64,000 bases of DNA from Hymenobacter yonginensis (GTDB lineage: Bacteria; Bacteroidota; Bacteroidia; Cytophagales; Hymenobacteraceae). Below the pieces are notes generated by a model that saw only the letters and a program-made list of their open reading frames with translations, did no database searches and was not told where the DNA came from. Shown here piece after piece: positions 33,251 through 41,667 of the stretch (the first letter of the stretch is position 1; every line of letters starts with the position of its first letter). Both the position numbers and the translations under genes were made by a program. The stretch spans positions 2,232,001 to 2,296,000 of the forward strand of contig NZ_CP115396.1 of assembly GCF_027625995.1 (NCBI RefSeq). Reading direction: 5' to 3'.

Positions 33251-34582
33251 TCACCGTTTTTTATTTTTATGCTTTTTTATTTTCAGTAATGATGCATTTG
33301 CATTTGGTATATACTTAGAATTTCCTTTACTAACACCCAAGTCAATTGACTTAGTATTCTTAATGCTTTTTTCGAAATCAAGCATTTCTATTTTAAATAT
33401 ATCATTGATATTAGAATCATAAAAATTGTCTATTATTTTCCATACAACAGAATCGGCACTACTAACAAATTTTCGTTTTTCTACATAAGACCCATTAAAT
33501 TCCAGCTTAGATTCGGGCGCAACAACCATGGATTCAATTACTAAATTATTGAAACCAAGTGCATAGTCAGCCAATACTTTAACTTCGAATATTAAATTAT
33601 TGTTTGACAAATAACTTTTAGCACCAATATCGGTTTTATACAGTATTCCTACACCAACAGCAACAAACAAGATACCAGAAACACTAATTATATCATTGCT
33701 ATTTTTAAATAAAAAAAATTGCTGTATTTCAGAAAATAATAAATCACTCTCAATTGACACTTCACCTATAATATATCTTGGATTAGCAAAAGCTATTGCT
33801 TCGTTAATTTCTTTTATTTTTTCTTTAAAAATTAAATAAAACAAATTCCTAAACTCGTTTTTCTCTTTTAGGAATATTATTAATCCCTCAGGACTTATTC
33901 CTTTTATTGGAGCATAATGCTCAGACACAAAGCCACCTAGTGTACTGTAAAAAGAAAACTTTTTGTCTAAAACATTATACTCCATTAAATCTTCAATTAG
34001 ATGTTCATGAAGATCATTCCTAGTAGCGTCTAAACTAATAGATTTTGTGGATTGAGTATTTTTCTTATCAAGCCCAAATGCTTTGCTATCGTTACTAATA
34101 AAGACAAGTTCAGTATCATTAGCACCAAGCACTCCTGACATAAAATCTAGAACTGTCTCCCATACTAAGCTATCCTTAAATTCTCTCTCACTTGTGCCAT
34201 TAAACGGCCTTCTTTTAGCCATAGACCGTTTTGCAAGTCTAGCTGTAAACTCACCATGACTAATAACTTTAAAGTTATCATACCCAAACTGTCTTTGCAA
34301 CCATGTCAAATAGCGTTGTCCTTCAGCATCATAATCAAGATTTACTATCTTTAGTACAGGTGTATCAACCAATATAGAACCAAACAACTTGCTATTGTCT
34401 TCGTAGTTTTTATGCTTTGTTTTTAAGGCATTTACATAATTATTCAATACTTCATCCCATACTATTTGAGGAACGTATATTCTTGCATTAGTTCGTCTTA
34501 CATATTCTAAAAATGCTGTCGAATCAGCATTTCTAAACATCCAGTCGGAGTATACAATATTAGTATCTATTATTATTTCCAT
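33251..34582 (-). CDS. PIN-domain (DUF4935-like) protein on a low-GC insertion
   Basis: 443 residues. The N-terminus MEIIIDTNIVYSDWMF carries the first PIN Asp. Further acidic residues occur in RIYVPQIVWDEVLNNY, EFKDSLVWETVLDF and ELVFISNDSKAF, completing the metal-binding set of a PIN ribonuclease. The remaining ~250 residues (EVSIESDLLFSEIQQFFLFK...) are a separate domain I do not recognise. The gene is strikingly AT-rich against a GC-rich background, so recent transfer is likely. Large PIN proteins of this type are often linked to phage defence or toxin-like RNA cleavage, but no antitoxin partner is visible. Confidence 0.8.
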   Translation of the reverse strand: MEIIIDTNIVYSDWMFRNADSTAFLEYVRRTNARIYVPQIVWDEVLNNYVNALKTKHKNYEDNSKLFGSILVDTPVLKIVNLDYDAEGQRYLTWLQRQFGYDNFKVISHGEFTARLAKRSMAKRRPFNGTSEREFKDSLVWETVLDFMSGVLGANDTELVFISNDSKAFGLDKKNTQSTKSISLDATRNDLHEHLIEDLMEYNVLDKKFSFYSTLGGFVSEHYAPIKGISPEGLIIFLKEKNEFRNLFYLIFKEKIKEINEAIAFANPRYIIGEVSIESDLLFSEIQQFFLFKNSNDIISVSGILFVAVGVGILYKTDIGAKSYLSNNNLIFEVKVLADYALGFNNLVIESMVVAPESKLEFNGSYVEKRKFVSSADSVVWKIIDNFYDSNINDIFKIEMLDFEKSIKNTKSIDLGVSKGNSKYIPNANASLLKIKKHKNKKR

Positions 34583-34818
34583 TTTATTCTTTCAAGGCTA
34601 TACTATTGAGTTAGCCACTATAATACGAACAAGTTGCTTCTCTATCCTAAACTGTACTCGATAAGTTGTATCAAGTAGGTGTCTTACACACTAATAATGC
34701 TCAGCCTCTACATCACACTCCCCTTCTGGCGCGAATTTAGTTCGGCGTAACTTGTAACCAGCTAGAATGTTGCGCTTTCACTGCCGCCCCAGCAACAAAC
34801 CGATACCGCCCCAAAACA
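34583..34818. other. Spacer upstream of the PIN gene
   Basis: AT-rich sequence that should contain the minus-strand promoter of the PIN gene. I see no gene and no clear consensus promoter in it. Confidence 0.4.
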
Positions 34819-34854
34819 AAGAAAGGCCCCGCCGCAACCGCGCCGGGGCCTTTC
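34819..34854. terminator. Hairpin terminator downstream of the gene at 34917
   Basis: AGAAAGGCCCCG / CGGGGCCTTTCT, 12-bp stem. It lies 63 bp after the minus-strand gene at 34917-35705. Confidence 0.7.
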
Positions 34855-34873
34855 TCATGCCCAATAATCGTCA

Positions 34874-34914
34874 GGCTCCCCCTCTCCACGGGAGAGGGGG
34901 CCGGGGGGTGAGGC
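34874..34914. repeat. Family 3 repeat
   Basis: GGCTCCCCCTCTCCACGGGA...GAGGGGGCCGGGGGGTGAGGC, abutting the stop codon of the neighbouring gene. Confidence 0.8.
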
Positions 34915-34916
34915 CC

Positions 34917-35705
34917 CTACCGCACCACCCAGCGCCCTTCCCCATCCAGCTGCTCCTGCACCACCAGCAGGTAGGGCGCATCGGCCGCCCCCAGCTTGCT
35001 GTAATCCGGCAGATGCACCTCCGCCTTGTTCTTCACCACCAGCCCCTGCCCCGCTTCCGGCAGCGCCGCCGGGGTGGCCGCCGTGTAGTAGCGCAGCGTC
35101 AGGCCCCGGCCACTGCGGTTGCCCAGCATGGGCGCCACCACGCCCGCCTCGCGCCGGTCGTACACCAGCGCCGGCTTGCCCGGCAGCGTCGCGCCCCGGT
35201 ACTCCGGCACCCGCCGCGCCGCCGTCCGCACAATGCGCCGCACCGCTTCGTATTGCAGCACCAGCTCCGGCTGGGCCAGCTGCTGGGCCTTCACAAACGG
35301 GTCCAGTTGGGTTTCCAGCAGCTCCGAGGCCGCCAGCACCAGCTCCGGCAGCGTCTCGGTGGCCGCCTTGGTGCCCGTCTCAATCTGCCGCGCCTCGCCC
35401 TGCGTGGCCAGCAGCTCCGCTAGGTCGGTTTGCAGCGTCTGGCGCACCTGCGGGTCGTAGCCCGCATCGGCCAGCTCCGATTCGTCAATGGTGCCCACTG
35501 CCGCATCCACCTTCCGGTCCCGCGTCACGCCCGTCGTGGAGTGGTCTTGGGCCGCGGCCACCGCCTCAATGCGGGCCACCAGCGCCGCCAGCGCATCACG
35601 GCCCTGTGCAATTTTCTTAATTACCACCAGCGGCACGCCCGCTTCCGCAAAGAAGCGCAGCACCGCCGCATACATCGTCACCTGGTTTTGTTGTTTGGTA
35701 GTCAT
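34917..35705 (-). CDS. Hypothetical protein, mostly helical
   Basis: 262 residues. It begins MTTKQQNQVTMYAAVLRFFA and has a helical first half with repeated Ala/Glu/Leu/Val segments (ALAALVARIEAVAAAQ, LQTDLAELLATQGEA). A second half with beta character follows (GNRSGRGLTLRYYTAATPAA, APYLLVVQEQLDGEGRWVV). There is no signal peptide, no membrane segment and no catalytic motif that I recognise. It stands alone between a tandem-repeat region and a family-3 repeat. Codon use matches the host, so it is not part of the AT-rich insertion next door. Confidence 0.7.
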   Translation of the reverse strand: MTTKQQNQVTMYAAVLRFFAEAGVPLVVIKKIAQGRDALAALVARIEAVAAAQDHSTTGVTRDRKVDAAVGTIDESELADAGYDPQVRQTLQTDLAELLATQGEARQIETGTKAATETLPELVLAASELLETQLDPFVKAQQLAQPELVLQYEAVRRIVRTAARRVPEYRGATLPGKPALVYDRREAGVVAPMLGNRSGRGLTLRYYTAATPAALPEAGQGLVVKNKAEVHLPDYSKLGAADAPYLLVVQEQLDGEGRWVVR

Positions 35706-35838
35706 AAATAAGCGTAAAGGAGTAAATGAAGGATTTCCGGCCGGTCAGAGCCAGCGGCAAAATCTACTATTTTTTTATATAACAAAACATCTATACTACA
35801 TTAGCCACCCTCTTATCTTACCATATCCTCGATTCCCC

Positions 35839-36048
35839 CAGCTGCCACTTGGCATCTGCCACTTACCAGACAGCATCCACCGCCTGCCAGGTAGCATCTT
35901 CTGCTTGCCAGACGTCATCCACCGCCTGCCAGACACCATCTTCTGCTTGCCAGACGTCATCCACTGCCTGCCAGATAGCATCCACCACTTGCCAGCTAGT
36001 ATCCACTGCCTGCCAGTTATCATCCACTGCCTGCCAGATAGCACCTAC
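35839..36048. repeat. 21-bp minisatellite, 10 units
   Basis: Ten head-to-tail units of 21 bp around the core CTGCCAG(A/T)(T/C)..CATCCAC. Units alternate in their 3' end (CATCCAC versus CATCTTC) in the first half. Because 21 is a multiple of three and stops are absent, several frames stay open on both strands, with heptad products such as WQAVDDV on the minus strand. No flanking gene clearly includes it. Confidence 0.92.
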
Positions 36049-36170
36049 CGATAAGCACAGGCCACTACCCAGGAAAACCACGCCGCCTCCAAATCCACTA
36101 CCGCCGCCGTTACCGTACCTTGTAGCCCCTTTCTCTGCCAACACCGCACAACGCCTTTTTTCGGCGCTCT

Positions 36171-36662
36171 ATGATTCTACGCTTACTCGATATCCGGGCC
36201 CAGTATGAGCCCGACCTCCACCTGCTCCGCTTTCAGTGGCACCCCACGCAACCCGGCCTCCGCCACTTCCGGGCCAGCATGAACCGTGTAGCCCAACTCG
36301 TGGAGCAGGGCACCGTCCACAGCGCTATCCTCGACCTGCACCAGCTCCCCAACCTCGGCCTGGAAGAGCAGTTCTGGCTCACTACTACCTGGCTGCCGCG
36401 CGTGTCCGTGCCCGCCATCCAGCAGATTGCCCTCGTGCTGCCCACCAGCAACATGTACAACCAGATGGTCGTGGAAAGCCTCATCCGCGTCAGCCGCCAC
36501 TTCATCCACTACGACATCCAGTTCTTCGCCAACATCGAAAGCGCCCTCGACTGGTCGCTTGGCGACGCCCGCGCCTCCGCCCTGCCCCAGCTTCAGCACG
36601 CCTGGCACCACGCCCCCGCGCCGCCCCAGCTCCAGCCCGTTCCTGTTTCTATAGCGAGCTAA
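36171..36662 (+). CDS. STAS/SEC14-like hypothetical protein
   Basis: 163 residues, alpha/beta. It opens MILRLLDIRAQYEPDLHLLR, then VEQGTVHSAILDLHQLPNLG, VPAIQQIALVLPTSNMYNQM and HYDIQFFANIESALDWSLGD. The alternation of strand and helix, with an Asp-containing LDL after a central strand, resembles the STAS/SEC14-like small proteins common in Cytophagales, which may bind nucleotides or act as regulators. The last ~30 residues are Pro/Gln/Ala-rich and disordered. Family is tentative. The minisatellite lies immediately upstream. Confidence 0.6.
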   Translation: MILRLLDIRAQYEPDLHLLRFQWHPTQPGLRHFRASMNRVAQLVEQGTVHSAILDLHQLPNLGLEEQFWLTTTWLPRVSVPAIQQIALVLPTSNMYNQMVVESLIRVSRHFIHYDIQFFANIESALDWSLGDARASALPQLQHAWHHAPAPPQLQPVPVSIAS

Positions 36663-36669
36663 GCCCCCA

Positions 36670-36770
36670 TGGAGACGCAATATCTTGCGTCTCGTAGTTG
36701 CTGACGTTGTTTAGCTCCCTCAGTTCGCCTCAGTCGCTCAACGCCAAGACGCGAAGTGTCGCGTCTCTAC
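36670..36770. repeat. Family 1 inverted repeat, copy c
   Basis: TGGAGACGCAATATCTTGCG...GTCTCGTAGTTG at the left and ACGCGAAGTGTCGCGTCTCT at the right. Confidence 0.85.
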
Positions 36771-36788
36771 AACCGCCCACCGTCGTCT

Positions 36789-36829
36789 GGCTCCTCTCTC
36801 CACGGGAGAGGGGACCGGGGGGGTGAGGC
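36789..36829. repeat. Family 3 repeat
   Basis: GGCTCCTCTCTCCACGGGAG...AGGGGACCGGGGGGGTGAGGC. Confidence 0.8.
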
Positions 36830-36890
36830 CGCAAAATGCAGCGGCTCCTACCCGAGCGGACAGCGTGGATTCAACCGAACCCATCGATTC

Positions 36891-37160
36891 TTAGCCGGCA
36901 GCAAACGCCACGATGGCAATAAACACCGCCAGCAGCACCCCAAACACCACCTGACCCATCCGGCCGAGACGCTTGAAGAAGCGCACCACGGCCCCATCAT
37001 CGGGCTTGGCCTCAAATAATTTCGGGGTTTCCAACGTGCGCTGCGAAGGCGCTTCCGCCTCTATCTCGGCGCGGCGAGTGCGCTTCTGCTGCCACTGATC
37101 AGCGCCCGTGTTGTGCGCCTCATCGGGGGTGAAATCTTCTTCCGGGATAGTATTTGCCAT
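36891..37160 (-). CDS. Small tail-anchored-like membrane protein
   Basis: 89 residues. The first ~65 are hydrophilic and charged (MANTIPEEDFTPDEAHNTGA, KRTRRAEIEAEAPSQRT, KLFEAKPDDGAVVRFFKRLG). One membrane helix lies at the very C-terminus (MGQVVFGVLLAVFIAIVAFA). This is a tail-anchored arrangement with the bulk in the cytosol. I do not recognise the family, although small proteins of this form are common in Hymenobacter-like genomes. An in-frame ATG 37 codons upstream is not supported by sequence character. Confidence 0.65.
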   Translation of the reverse strand: MANTIPEEDFTPDEAHNTGADQWQQKRTRRAEIEAEAPSQRTLETPKLFEAKPDDGAVVRFFKRLGRMGQVVFGVLLAVFIAIVAFAAG

Positions 37161-37351
37161 CCTTATCGTACGACCACCCAGCCTGTTTGAGTTGCATCTG
37201 CCCCCCACAGGCGTCCCCAGCCCCCATCTGACGCAGGTTTTGCGCCCCCTACTTCCCCCAAGCCTCCACACCCCTCCGAAACCCTTCCATCTTCCCTTAT
37301 CCCGCTTCCCTAGTCATAGCCAACAAAACCCCGTCCCGCCCGCTGTCGTCT

Positions 37352-37393
37352 GGCTCCCCCTCTCCACCGGAGAGGGGGCCGGGGGGGTGAGGC
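37352..37393. repeat. Family 3 repeat upstream of purU
   Basis: GGCTCCCCCTCTCCACCGGA...GAGGGGGCCGGGGGGGTGAGG. The rest of 37161-37492 holds no gene I can support; the purU promoter must lie between the repeat and 37493. Confidence 0.8.
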
Positions 37394-37492
37394 CACTCGT
37401 TGCCCAACGTCATCAGAAGAAGACTAAGAGTGAGGCCCTATTCTCCCGATCTATTCCTATCCTTGCGGCCGCCTTTCCCCTGCTGATCCGCC

Positions 37493-38323
37493 ATGACCCA
37501 CTACCTCCTCATCAACTGCCCCGACGAGCCGGGCCTGGTGTACCGCATCACCGAAGTGCTCTACCGCCACGGCCTCAACATCCTGCGCAACGGCGAGTTC
37601 GTCGACCGCCACGACCACCATTTCTTCATGCGCACCGAGCTCGAAGGCCCCTGCGAGCCCGCCCGCCTGCTCGCCGACCTGCAAACCGCCCTGCCCCACG
37701 CCACCATCCGCCTCCGCGACGACCGGCCCCGCCGCATCGTGCTCATGGCCACCAAAGAGCACCACTGCCTCTCCGAGCTGCTGCTGCGCCACTTCTTCGG
37801 CCAGTTGCAGGCCCAGGTGCTGGCCGTCATCAGCAACCACGACAACCTGCGCAACCTCACCGAGCGCCTCGGCGTGCCCTACCACTACCTCAGCGCCGAA
37901 GGCCTCTCCCGCGAAGCCCACGAAGCCGCCGTGCTCCAGCAAATCGACGCCTACGACCCCGACTACGTGGTGCTGGCCCGCTACATGCGCATCCTCTCGC
38001 CCGAGTTTGTGGCCCACTTCCCGGCCCGCCTCATCAACATCCACCACAGCTTCCTGCCGGCTTTTGTGGGGGCCAGCCCCTACGCCCAGGCCTACGCCCG
38101 CGGCGTCAAAAGCATCGGCGCCACCGCCCACTTCGTCACCGACCAGCTCGACCAGGGCCCCATCATCACCCAGAGCGTCATCCCCACCGACCACACCCAC
38201 AGCGCCCTCGACATGGCCCAGGCCGGCCGCGACGTCGAGAAAATCACCCTGGCCCGCGCCCTCACCTTGGTGTTCCGCGAGCAGGTCTTCGTCCACCGCA
38301 ACCGCACCATCGTCTTCGAATAG
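37493..38323 (+). CDS. purU: Formyltetrahydrofolate deformylase
   Basis: 276 residues. An N-terminal ACT domain (LLINCPDEPGLVYRITEVLY) is followed by a formyltransferase domain with RIVLMATKEHHCLSELLLRH, NIHHSFLPAFVGASPY (catalytic His) and GATAHFVTDQLDQGPII (Asp). PurU hydrolyses 10-formyl-THF to formate and THF, balancing one-carbon pools and feeding formate to purine synthesis; the ACT domain in E. coli senses Met and Gly. Length is usual for the family. It stands alone between family-3 repeats. Confidence 0.96.
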   Translation: MTHYLLINCPDEPGLVYRITEVLYRHGLNILRNGEFVDRHDHHFFMRTELEGPCEPARLLADLQTALPHATIRLRDDRPRRIVLMATKEHHCLSELLLRHFFGQLQAQVLAVISNHDNLRNLTERLGVPYHYLSAEGLSREAHEAAVLQQIDAYDPDYVVLARYMRILSPEFVAHFPARLINIHHSFLPAFVGASPYAQAYARGVKSIGATAHFVTDQLDQGPIITQSVIPTDHTHSALDMAQAGRDVEKITLARALTLVFREQVFVHRNRTIVFE

Positions 38324-38373
38324 ACAGGCGAGAGCAGCACTGCCAATGGCTGCTATCCTTCCAAACGTCGTCA

Positions 38374-38420
38374 GGCTCCTCCTCTCCACGGGAGAGGGGG
38401 CCGGGGGGGGGGGTGAGGCC
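38374..38420. repeat. Family 3 repeat after purU
   Basis: GGCTCCTCCTCTCCACGGGA...GAGGGGGCCGGGGGGGGGGGTGAGGC, with an expanded G-run. Confidence 0.8.
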
Positions 38421-38516
38421 CTCGTAAAAGCCTAAAGGACAAGGCCCCAATTCTGTTATCTTGTAGCAGCATTGCTGCGCGCAGAATACCCCATTGGCCT
38501 CCAAGCTTTCTGCCCG

Positions 38517-38867
38517 ATGACGACCTTCCCCCTTGTTTCCGGCGCCTTGGCGCTGGCGCACCTGGCCATTGCGGGCTGGGTGCTGCGCTGGCTCTGGCAA
38601 CACTACCGCCCTGGCTCGGGAACCGCCCCCGCCAGCATCGTCGCCGAAGGCACCATTGTGGCCCTCGAAACCGACGCCCAGCGCTGGCTGGAAGAGTTTC
38701 CAGTAGTGCGTTTCCAGGGCCGGCAGGGCCAGTGGCTTACGCTGCGCTGCCACCGCAAGTGCCGCGCCGCCCGCTTCATCACCGGCCAGAAGGTAACCGT
38801 GCGCTACCCGGCCCCCGCCCCCGAGCAGTTCGTGATTCTGAGCCGGCTGGGCCTGCTGTTGCTGTAG
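38517..38867 (+). CDS. DUF3592-like small membrane protein
   Basis: 116 residues. An N-terminal membrane segment (VSGALALAHLAIAGWVLRWL) is followed by a beta-rich part (IVAEGTIVALETDAQR, FPVVRFQGRQGQWLTLRC, TGQKVTVRYPAPAPEQFVI). The layout resembles the protein at 24896-25273 and DUF3592 family members; the gene is not linked to an obvious partner here. Function unknown. The ATG at 38517 comes just before the hydrophobic segment. Confidence 0.65.
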   Translation: MTTFPLVSGALALAHLAIAGWVLRWLWQHYRPGSGTAPASIVAEGTIVALETDAQRWLEEFPVVRFQGRQGQWLTLRCHRKCRAARFITGQKVTVRYPAPAPEQFVILSRLGLLLL

Positions 38868-38957
38868 CCTGACCCTATCACAAACAAGCCAGCCCGGCTC
38901 CCGCAGCCCACCCGAAGGCAGCAGCGGAAATCGGGCCGGCTCATGCGTGGCTCGCTG

Positions 38958-39299
38958 TTAGCGTTGGCGGCGGTAGGGCAGGTACTGGTGAGGCTCAAAC
39001 ACTTCGGCCGCAGCACCAATACCGCCGTGGGCGGCGTAGAAGGCAGCCATGGCCGTTTCCAGGGCTTGGCGGTCGTCCAGCGGCATATCTGCAAACACGT
39101 CTTGGGCATCCAGCGGGGCGGCCAGCGCGCTCAGGCGGCAGCGGCCCACTCCAAACGGGTGCTCAACGAACAGACTGGCGCCATCCTGCGCCAACTGGTC
39201 GTGCTGGTAGCGCCAAGCGTCGCTGAATGGGGGTCGGCTGGCGCCCTGCGCCGGGTCAGTGGGGGCAAAGCCGAGGCTTCGCAGATACAGGTCGTTCAT
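38958..39299 (-). CDS. Hypothetical protein, related to the next minus-strand gene
   Basis: 113 residues, acidic, soluble (MNDLYLRSLGFAPTDPAQGA, RYQHDQLAQDGASLFVEHPF, QALETAMAAFYAAHGGIGAA). The L-R-S-L-G-F start and the short strand/helix layout resemble the product at 39440-39697 (L-L-A-L-G-F), so the two may be divergent paralogues. No known family recognised. Between them lies a short stretch with GTTAGTTGTCAGTTGTCAG and its inverted copy CAACTGACAACT. Confidence 0.55.
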   Translation of the reverse strand: MNDLYLRSLGFAPTDPAQGASRPPFSDAWRYQHDQLAQDGASLFVEHPFGVGRCRLSALAAPLDAQDVFADMPLDDRQALETAMAAFYAAHGGIGAAAEVFEPHQYLPYRRQR

Positions 39300-39439
39300 G
39301 GTTCTTGGTGTTTAGTTGTTCATTGTTAGTTGTCAGTTGTCAGCAGCTATTGGCGCGAGCTGGCCATCAATGACGGAAGCACAGCTGGCCTCAGTCCCGT
39401 GAATCAGCCCTGGCAACGAGCAACTGACAACTACGCCCC

Positions 39440-39697
39440 CTACCCTTCCGCCGCCCAGTTCACCTGGCGCAGCAGCACCCGGAACTCGGCCTCCGAGGCC
39501 AGCCGGCCCTGGAAGCTGTAGAGCAGCTGGCTGTCCACGTTTTCAAGCAGCGTCAGCTCGCCGTCGTCGTAGAGCACGATGGTTTCGAGGCCGCAGGCGC
39601 TGGGGCGGCTGAAGCGGGCCTGCCGGGGCGGCGAGGCGTAGCGCGTGAAGCCCAGCGCGAGCAGCAGCTCGGTTGTGGGCTGGTAGAAGGCAGACAT
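39440..39697 (-). CDS. Hypothetical small protein
   Basis: 85 residues (MSAFYQPTTELLLALGFTRY, LETIVLYDDGELTLLENVDS, RLASEAEFRVLLRQVNW). Soluble, alpha/beta, no known motif. It probably starts at this Met, since the 30-codon open extension upstream has unusual composition. It is the first of a minus-strand pair with 38958-39299 (gap 140 bp). Confidence 0.6.
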   Translation of the reverse strand: MSAFYQPTTELLLALGFTRYASPPRQARFSRPSACGLETIVLYDDGELTLLENVDSQLLYSFQGRLASEAEFRVLLRQVNWAAEG

Positions 39698-39895
39698 GAG
39701 GGAATCCCGTAGCTGGGGCGCCCCACCAGACAATGGAGCGAGAAGGTAGCGCCAACCCGCACAGCGCGGCAGACGGCAGCGGCCCAATGCCCCACCGGGG
39801 CTGGCCTTTCCTCCAAGGTACGCTTAATTATCCCGGCAGTGGGGCAGCGGCGGCCACTGGCCACCTTCGCGCTGGCGCGTACCCGCCTCCGTTCG

Positions 39896-40016
39896 TACCT
39901 TTGCCCCTGCTTATGCGCCTTACCCCACTCTATACGTTCAAGCTCACCCCACCCTGAGGACTGGCCTGCTTACCCTGCGCCGCCGCTTCCTGCCCGGAAG
40001 TGGGCGGCTTTTGTTT
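39896..40016 (+). promoter_or_regulatory. Candidate attenuator leader of sulP
   Basis: TACCTTTG (39896-39903) is a perfect -7 box. About 10 bp later a 14-codon uORF starts (39913-39957, MRLTPLYTFKLTPP-stop). Then comes a terminator-like hairpin, GCCGCC.CTTCC / GGAAG..GGCGGC plus TTTTGTTTTG (39979-40016), 29 bp before the sulP ATG. I could not find a good -33 TTTG. The arrangement suggests conditional termination. Confidence 0.45.
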
Positions 40017-40045
40017 TGCCCAAACCCGTCAATTCTCAGCTGTTT

Positions 40046-41581
40046 ATGTTTCAGGTTCTGCCCTATCTGGCTCAGTACAAAATCAACGTTAAAAACGAAA
40101 TTCTCGCTGGTCTGACCACCGCACTGGCCCTGGTGCCGGAAGTGGTGGCCTTCGCCCTGCTGGCCCACATCAGCCCGCTGGTGGGCATCGGCTCGGCCTT
40201 TGTCATCTGCCTTATCACGAGCGTATTTGGCGGCCGGCCCGGCATGATTTCGGGCGCGGCCGGCTCGGTAGCCGTCGTGATTGTGGCCCTGGTGGCTCAG
40301 CACGGCGTGGAGTACCTGTTTCTGGCCGTGGCCCTGATGGGCGTGCTGCAGATTGCCGTGGGGCTGCTGCGCTTCGGCAAGTTTATCCGGCTGGTGCCGC
40401 AGCCGGTGGTGTACGGCTTCGTCAACGGACTCGCCGTTATCATCTTCATGGCCCAACTGGAGCAGTTCAAGGTGCCTGGCGCGGGCGGCGAAGAGCAGTG
40501 GCTGCAGGGCACCCCGCTCCTGCTGATGCTCGGGCTGGTGGCCCTCACCATGGCCATCGTCTACCTGCTACCCAAGCTCACGAAGGCCGTGCCGGCTTCG
40601 CTGGTGGCCATTATCGTGGTGTCGGCGCTGGTGATTGGGGGCAACCTCGACACCAAGTCGGTGGGCGATATTGCCTCCATCAAGGGCGTGCTGCCCACGC
40701 TGCACTGGCCACAGGTGCCCCTGACCTGGGCTACGCTGGCGCTGGTGCTGCCCTACTCCGTTATCATGGCGCTGGTGGGCCTCACCGAAAGTCTGCTGAC
40801 CCTGACCGTGGTGGACGAAATGACCGACACACGCGGCCACGGCAACCAAGACTGCGTGGCCCAGGGCCTGGCCAACGTGGCCTCGGGCCTCACCGGTGGC
40901 ATGGGCGGCTGCGCCATGATCGGGCAGACGATGGTGAACCTGGAATCCCGGGGGCGCGGGCGGCTGTCGGGCGTGGTGGCGGCCCTGGCGCTGGCGCTGT
41001 TTGTGGTGGCCGGCTCCTCCCTCATCGAGCAGCTGCCGCTGGCCGCGCTGGTGGGCGTGATGTTTATGGTGGTGATTGGCACCTTCGAGTGGGCCAGTTT
41101 GCGCATCCTGCGCCGCATGCCCCGCGCCGACGTGCTGGTGATGCTGCTCGTGACGCTGGTCACGGCCGTGTCGCAGAACCTGGCGCTGGCCGTGCTGCTG
41201 GGCGTGGTGATTTCGGCGCTGGTATTTGCCTGGGAAAACGCCAAGCGCATCCGGGCCCGCAAGCACACCGACGACGCCGGCACCCGCCACTACGAAATCT
41301 ACGGCCCGCTGTTCTTCGGCTCGGTGCAGGCCTTCACCGATAAGTTCGACGTGCAGCAGGACCCCGCGCAGGTGGTCATCGACTTCCGCGAAAGCCGGGT
41401 GGCCGATATGTCGGGCATTGATGCGCTGCACAAGCTCACGGAGCGCTACCACCGCCTGGGCAAAACCCTGCACCTGCGCCACCTCAGCCCCGACTGCCGC
41501 CAGCTGCTGCGCAACGCCGGCGCCCTCATCGAAGTCAACATCCAGGAAGACCCCGAGTACCGCGTGGTAACGGCCGAGTAG
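40046..41581 (+). CDS. SulP family anion transporter with STAS domain
   Basis: 511 residues. A SulP membrane domain of ~10-12 helices takes up the first ~400 residues: LAGLTTALALVPEVVAFALL (the SulP signature), VFGGRPGMISGAAGSVAVVI, YGFVNGLAVIIFMAQLEQF. A cytosolic STAS domain follows (about 410-505; VVIDFRESRVADMSGIDALH). SulP transporters move sulfate, bicarbonate, chloride or C4-dicarboxylates. Substrate is unresolved; the sulfate-assimilation operon at the right end of the window makes sulfate possible but it is 20 kb away. The start at MFQVLPYL fits the family; its leader may hold an attenuator. Confidence 0.93.
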   Translation: MFQVLPYLAQYKINVKNEILAGLTTALALVPEVVAFALLAHISPLVGIGSAFVICLITSVFGGRPGMISGAAGSVAVVIVALVAQHGVEYLFLAVALMGVLQIAVGLLRFGKFIRLVPQPVVYGFVNGLAVIIFMAQLEQFKVPGAGGEEQWLQGTPLLLMLGLVALTMAIVYLLPKLTKAVPASLVAIIVVSALVIGGNLDTKSVGDIASIKGVLPTLHWPQVPLTWATLALVLPYSVIMALVGLTESLLTLTVVDEMTDTRGHGNQDCVAQGLANVASGLTGGMGGCAMIGQTMVNLESRGRGRLSGVVAALALALFVVAGSSLIEQLPLAALVGVMFMVVIGTFEWASLRILRRMPRADVLVMLLVTLVTAVSQNLALAVLLGVVISALVFAWENAKRIRARKHTDDAGTRHYEIYGPLFFGSVQAFTDKFDVQQDPAQVVIDFRESRVADMSGIDALHKLTERYHRLGKTLHLRHLSPDCRQLLRNAGALIEVNIQEDPEYRVVTAE

Positions 41582-41667
41582 CTACCGCCGCTCCGGCAAA
41601 ATACGCCCGGCGCTTCGGCAGCCCGGCTTTTGATGGCACCTTTGAAGTCTATTTTCAGCAGCCCGTG

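Noticed and set aside
35839-36048. CRISPR array
   Set aside because: Units are contiguous 21-bp repeats without spacers, and no cas genes are present.
37161-37492. Riboswitch before purU
   Set aside because: The leader holds a family-3 repeat, and I found no conserved riboswitch core.
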